Shown piece after piece: positions 15,701-19,554 of a stretch of DNA of 19,554 nt. The position numbers were made by a program, and so were the translations under genes. The DNA comes from Piscinibacter sp050175855 (GTDB taxonomy: Bacteria > Pseudomonadota > Gammaproteobacteria > Burkholderiales > Burkholderiaceae_C). The notes beneath the pieces were generated by a model that saw only the letters and a program-made list of their open reading frames with translations, did not search any database and was not told where the DNA came from. The stretch lies in the NCBI RefSeq assembly GCF_050175855.1, contig NZ_JBFXIO010000035.1:1-19554 (forward strand), read 5' to 3'. Each line of letters begins with the position of its first letter. Position 1 is the first letter of the stretch.

Positions 15701-17316
15701 TTCGTGCCTCCGGGGGTGATGCGGTAGGGCCGCGTGGTCTCGGTGGCCAGGCCCTGCGGGCCGAGCACGGCCTCGGCATAGGCGCGGCGGTCGAGCAGCT
15801 GCGCAGCGGCGGCGTCGGTGTAGCGCTTCAGCGGTTCGGCAAAGGCGCTCATCGCGACGCTCAAGGCGATCAGCGCGACGGTCGCCACCACCAGGCGCGG
15901 GCTCGCACCCGAAGCCGCCGTGCCGCCGTCCTCGTGGCGCACGTTCCAGAACAGGATGCTGCCGGCGCGCGCCAGGCCCACCAGCGTGAAGAAGCCCACC
16001 GTCAGCACCACCGCCCACACCGCCACCGCGGCGGCGTGCGGCAGTGCCGCCTCGAGGATCATCAGCTTGCCGATGAAGCCCGGCAGCGGCGGCAGGCCGG
16101 CGGTGGAAGCCGCAGCGAGCAGCAGTAGCGTGCCCAGCAGCGCCGGCTGCGCCACCGGCGAGGCCGGCTCCAGCCGCTCGCCCACCTCGCCGCGCTGCGC
16201 CGCCACCAGCTCGGCGAGCAGGAACAGGCCGGCGATCACCAGCGTGCTGTTGGCCATGTAGTACAGCGCGGCCGACCAGGCCTCGGCGCGGAACAGGCCC
16301 AGCGCCGCCAGCACCGTGCCCACCGAGGCCACCGTCAGCCACGCCACCAGCCGCGGCAAGGTGTGGGCCGCCAGCGCACCCAGCACGCCGACCACCGAGG
16401 TGGCCAGCGCCAGCGGCAGCAGCAGCGGCTGCACGGTGAAGGCCGAATCGCCGGCGTCTGCGCCGAAGACCACGCCGTGCACGCGCACGATGGCGTAGAC
16501 GCCGACCTTGGTCATGATCGCGAACAGCGCCGCCACCGGCGCGCTGGACGCCGCGTAGGTGGCCGGCAGCCACATCGCCAGCGGCATCAGCGCCGCCTTG
16601 AAGCCGAACACCACCAGCAGGATCAGCGCCGCGGCCTGCAACACCACGGCATCGGCACCCGTCACCTTCGGCACGCGCAGCGCCAGGTCGGCGAAGTTGA
16701 GCGTGCCGGTCAGCGCATAGAGGATCGACACGCCGATCAGGAACAGCGCCGATGCCGCCAGGTTGAGCACCACGTAGTGCACGCCGATGCGGTAGCGCTC
16801 GCGGCCCTGGCCGTGCAGCATCAACACGTAGCTGGCGATCAGCAGCACCTCGAAGAAGACGAACAGGTTGAACAGGTCGCCGGTGACGAAGGCACCGTTC
16901 AGGCCCATCAGCTGGAACTGGAAGATGGCGTGGAAGTAGCGGCCGTGCGCGTCCCAGCCGCCGCTGGCATACACCAGCACCGGCAGCGCCACGCAGGCGG
17001 TCAGCAGCAGCATCAGGGCCGAGAGGCGGTCCACCACCAGCACGATGCCGAAGGGCGCGGGCCAGTCACCGACGCGGTAGACGCGCAGCGCACCCACTCC
17101 GGCGTGGGCCTCGATCATCAGCCGTGCCGCCAGCAGCAGGCCCAGCGCCACCGAGGCGATGGCGATGCGCCGTGCCCACTTGCGCTTGCGGTGGCCATGC
17201 TGGCCCGAGGTGTCGCCGGCCGCGTCGCCGATGAGCAGCAGCAGCATCGCCGTGACGGCGGGCAGCAGCACCGGCAGGATGGCCAGGTGGGTGTCGAAGA
17301 AGGTGGCCAGGCTCAT
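15697..17316 (-). CDS. mrpD: Mrp-type cation/proton antiporter subunit D
   Basis: A large membrane subunit related to the proton-pumping NuoL/M/N subunits of complex I. From ATG 17316 it has 539 residues, a little longer than common MrpD proteins. Key charged residues are present in expected settings: Glu156 in LFNLFVFFEVLLIASY, Lys240 in FGFKAALMPL and Lys270 in AIMTKVGVYA. The early loop (about 37-50) is rich in His, Lys and Arg. The start overlaps the mrpC stop in ATGA (17313-17316) and the stop overlaps the mrpE start. The frame stays open upstream through mrpC, but the conserved protein starts at MSLATFF. Confidence 0.95.
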   Translation of the reverse strand: MSLATFFDTHLAILPVLLPAVTAMLLLLIGDAAGDTSGQHGHRKRKWARRIAIASVALGLLLAARLMIEAHAGVGALRVYRVGDWPAPFGIVLVVDRLSALMLLLTACVALPVLVYASGGWDAHGRYFHAIFQFQLMGLNGAFVTGDLFNLFVFFEVLLIASYVLMLHGQGRERYRIGVHYVVLNLAASALFLIGVSILYALTGTLNFADLALRVPKVTGADAVVLQAAALILLVVFGFKAALMPLAMWLPATYAASSAPVAALFAIMTKVGVYAIVRVHGVVFGADAGDSAFTVQPLLLPLALATSVVGVLGALAAHTLPRLVAWLTVASVGTVLAALGLFRAEAWSAALYYMANSTLVIAGLFLLAELVAAQRGEVGERLEPASPVAQPALLGTLLLLAAASTAGLPPLPGFIGKLMILEAALPHAAAVAVWAVVLTVGFFTLVGLARAGSILFWNVRHEDGGTAASGASPRLVVATVALIALSVAMSAFAEPLKRYTDAAAAQLLDRRAYAEAVLGPQGLATETTRPYRITPGGTK

Positions 17317-17651
17317 GGTCGAGGCTCCTGCCCGTCGACCTGGTCCGTGCCGTTCTCGTGGTGGCTGCGCAGCGCCAGCTCGATCACGAAGCCGGTGGTG
17401 GCAAAGCCGATCACGATGGCCGTGAGCACCAGCGCCTGCGGCAGCGGATCGGCCACCGCCGTGGTGCCGGCCACGATGGGCGCGGCGTTGCTCCACAGCC
17501 GCCCCATCGCGAAGATGAATACGTTGACGGCGTAGCCGAGCAGCGTGAGGCCGAGCACCACCGGGAAGCTGCGACCGCGCAGCAGCAGGTAGATGCCGCA
17601 GGCCGTAACCCAGCCGACGCCACTGGCGACGAGAAACTCCATGCTGATCAT
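17313..17651 (-). CDS. mrpC: Mrp-type cation/proton antiporter subunit C
   Basis: A 112-residue NuoK-like subunit with three membrane helices (about 4-24, 29-50 and 69-93). The family pattern is LLGYAVNVFIFAMG (37-50) and DPLPQALVLTAIVIGFATTG (68-87). The C-terminal tail is polar. The ATG at 17651 overlaps the stop of the fused A/B gene (17648-17651) and the stop overlaps the mrpD start. A second ATG at codon 4 is possible. Confidence 0.95.
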   Translation of the reverse strand: MISMEFLVASGVGWVTACGIYLLLRGRSFPVVLGLTLLGYAVNVFIFAMGRLWSNAAPIVAGTTAVADPLPQALVLTAIVIGFATTGFVIELALRSHHENGTDQVDGQEPRP

Positions 17652-19554
17652 GCGCTGCGCTCCTTGCTCGCTGCGCCCAGCGCCGAGAGCATCAGCATCG
17701 TCGCGCCTACCACGGTGATGTAGACCCCGAGGTCGAACAGCGCGGCCGTGGCCAGCGGCAGCTCACCCAGCACAGGCACCACCGGGTGGCCGAAGGCGCT
17801 GGTCAGGAAGGGCCGCCCGAACACGAAGGCGCCGATGCCGGTGAGCGCCGCGATGGCCAGGCCGGTGCCGATCCAGCGCGTGTAGCGGCGCCCGCCGCCG
17901 GCGTGCAGCACGGCCTCGGCGCGGTCCTGGCCGAGCGCCACATACTGCAGCACCAGCGCGATCGCGGTGACGAGGCCGGCGATGAAGCCGCCGCCCGGCA
18001 GGTTGTGGCCGCGCCAGAAGATGTAGACGCTGGCCACCAGCGCCAGCGGCAGCACGATGCGCGCCGCCACGCGCAGCATCAGCGGCTGACGGTCGAAGCT
18101 CCAGGCGCGGCCTTGCAGATCGGCCTGCGGCTTGCGCACGCGAAGGCCATCGAGCAGCGCCAGCACGCCGACCGCGGCGATGCCCAGCACAGTGATCTCG
18201 CCGAAGGTGTCGTAGCCGCGGAAGTCGACCAGGATCACGTTGACGGCGTTGCTGCCGCCGCCCTTGGCGACGCTGTTCTCGAGGAAGTACCAGGCGATCG
18301 AGTCATGGTCGCGCGTCAGCATCAGCCAGGTGATCCAGGCGATGCCGCCGCCGCCGGCCAGCGCCAGCAGCGCATCGCGTGTCTTTCGCGCCGCGCCCGA
18401 TTCGCGCGGCGTGGTTTGCGGCAGCAGCGCCAGGCCCATGAGCAACAGCGCCGTGGAGACCACCTCCACCGACAGCTGGGTGAGCGCGAGGTCGGGCGCC
18501 GACAGCGCCAGGAAGGTCAGCGAGGTCACCAACCCGACCACGCCGACCAGCACCACCGCGCGGAAGCGGTCGTGGTGGCCGAGCACCAGCGCCGCGCCGG
18601 CGGCCAGCAGCAGCGCCCAGGCCACCAGTGCCAGCGGCGTGGCCGGCAGCAGCGTGCGCGTGCCCGACGCGGGGGCACTGCCCTCTCCGGCGAGCCAGGG
18701 CCAGGCCGCCAGCAGCACCGCCGTGCCCACCATCCACGCCGCATAGCGCTGCAGCGAGCCGTTCTCCAGCCGCTGCGTGAAGCGGCCGGCGAGCCCGAAT
18801 AGCCCGTCGATGGCGTGGGTGAAGATCAACCGGCCGGTCCAGCCCTTCGGATGGTGCAGGTGCAGGTCGAAGCGGCGCTGCAGCGCGAAGTACATCGCCA
18901 CGCCGAGCACCAGCGCCACCGCGCTCATCGCCAGCGGCAGGTTGAAGCCGTGCCAGATCGACAGGTGGTACTCGGGCGGCGGCGCGCCGAGCACGGCGGT
19001 GGCCGCCACGTGCACCAGCGGCCCGAAGGTGAGCGCCGGGGCCACACCCACCACCACGCAGATCACCACCAGCAGCGCCACCGGCGCCTTCATGAACAGC
19101 GGCGGCTCGTGCGGGTGCGGGTTCGGCAGGTTCTTCGGCTCGCCGTTGAAGAACACGTCGTGGATGAAGCGCAGCGAGTAGGCCACCGAGCAGATGCCGC
19201 CGAAGGTGGCGGCCAGAGGCACCAGCACGTTCCACGCCGTGCCATGGGCCACGCCCACCGCCTCGGTGAAGAACATCTCCTTGGAGATGAAGCCGTTGGC
19301 CAGCGGCACGCCGGCCATCGAGGCGGCAGCGATCATCGCCAGCGTGCCGGTCCAGGGCATCAGCTTCATCAGCCCGCCGAGCTGACGCATGTCGCGCGTG
19401 CCGGTCTCGTGGTCGATGATGCCCGCAGTCATGAACAGCGAGGCCTTGAAGGTGGCGTGGTTGAGGATGTGGAACACCGCCGCCACCGCCGACAGCGGCG
19501 AGGCCAGGCCGATCAGGAAGGTGATCAGGCCGAGGTGGCTGATCGTCGAGTACG
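17648..19554 (-). CDS. mrpA: Mrp-type antiporter fused subunit A/B, 5' end outside window
   Basis: About 634 C-terminal residues of a protein expected to be near 950. The frame is open to the window edge, and the first visible residues read YSTISHLGLI, an internal motif of the NuoL-like domain, so the start is missing. Numbering from the first full codon (19552): HATFKASLF near 32-40 with a membrane lysine; the rest of the NuoL-like domain to about 270; a DUF4040-like segment (ALSAPDLALTQLSVEVVSTALLL, about 349-371); an MbhE-like DFRGYDTFGEI near 443-453; then an MnhB domain (about 490-625) with HNLPGGGFIAGLVTAIALVLQY. Presence of the MnhB domain in the same frame shows the A/B fusion common in proteobacteria. 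The stop overlaps the mrpC start. Confidence 0.95.
   Translation of the reverse strand, partial: YSTISHLGLITFLIGLASPLSAVAAVFHILNHATFKASLFMTAGIIDHETGTRDMRQLGGLMKLMPWTGTLAMIAAASMAGVPLANGFISKEMFFTEAVGVAHGTAWNVLVPLAATFGGICSVAYSLRFIHDVFFNGEPKNLPNPHPHEPPLFMKAPVALLVVICVVVGVAPALTFGPLVHVAATAVLGAPPPEYHLSIWHGFNLPLAMSAVALVLGVAMYFALQRRFDLHLHHPKGWTGRLIFTHAIDGLFGLAGRFTQRLENGSLQRYAAWMVGTAVLLAAWPWLAGEGSAPASGTRTLLPATPLALVAWALLLAAGAALVLGHHDRFRAVVLVGVVGLVTSLTFLALSAPDLALTQLSVEVVSTALLLMGLALLPQTTPRESGAARKTRDALLALAGGGGIAWITWLMLTRDHDSIAWYFLENSVAKGGGSNAVNVILVDFRGYDTFGEITVLGIAAVGVLALLDGLRVRKPQADLQGRAWSFDRQPLMLRVAARIVLPLALVASVYIFWRGHNLPGGGFIAGLVTAIALVLQYVALGQDRAEAVLHAGGGRRYTRWIGTGLAIAALTGIGAFVFGRPFLTSAFGHPVVPVLGELPLATAALFDLGVYITVVGATMLMLSALGAASKERSA

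Overview
The window is a GC-rich (about 70% by eye), densely coded chromosomal segment. Gene content, protein sequences and order (ribD-ribE-ribBA-ribH-nusB-aminotransferase, then ybgC-tolQRA) point to a betaproteobacterium of the order Burkholderiales, most like the Rubrivivax/Leptothrix/Methylibium group. That placement is an inference from gene content, not a search result. I see no tRNA, rRNA, CRISPR array, insertion sequence or phage gene. No stretch over 300 bases lacks a gene, and base composition looks uniform, so this reads as core chromosome.

Layout. (1) 1-384, + strand: the end of a small protein that resembles a PilV-like minor prepilin. (2) 414-5516, +: riboflavin biosynthesis genes ribD, ribE, a RibBA-type protein and ribH, followed by nusB and a class I/II aminotransferase. 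(3) 5624-7671, +: a transmembrane Ser/Thr kinase with a C-terminal PEGA domain, translationally coupled to a small lipoprotein. (4) 7679-10144, +: ybgC-tolQ-tolR-tolA, the inner-membrane half of the Tol-Pal envelope system, without tolB and pal. (5) 10213-12177, -: acetyl-CoA synthetase acs, separated from tolA by a strong bidirectional hairpin terminator. (6) 12318-14019, +: a UPF0114/YqhA membrane protein and a CaCA-type calcium/sodium antiporter. (7) 14010-19554, -: an Mrp-type multisubunit cation/proton antiporter operon, fused A/B (running off the window), C, D, E, F and G, ending in a DUF2062 membrane protein.

How the genes work together. RibD, RibE, RibB and RibH cover riboflavin synthesis from the GTP cyclohydrolase II product and ribulose 5-phosphate. 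The cyclohydrolase-like half of the RibBA protein has lost its zinc cysteines, so a separate ribA is expected elsewhere. The kinase/lipoprotein pair and YbgC-TolQRA both concern the cell envelope. The Mrp complex and the CaCA exchanger are ion-homeostasis modules.

The most striking non-coding pattern is recurrent. At five transcription-unit starts (ribD, ribE, ribBA, the kinase and ybgC) a -10-like hexamer lies 6-7 nt before an ATG, GTG or TTG codon with no Shine-Dalgarno sequence. This spacing would place the transcription start on or next to the start codon, giving leaderless mRNAs. I did not find a clearly new multi-gene system; the PEGA kinase plus lipoprotein pair is the best candidate for little-described biology.
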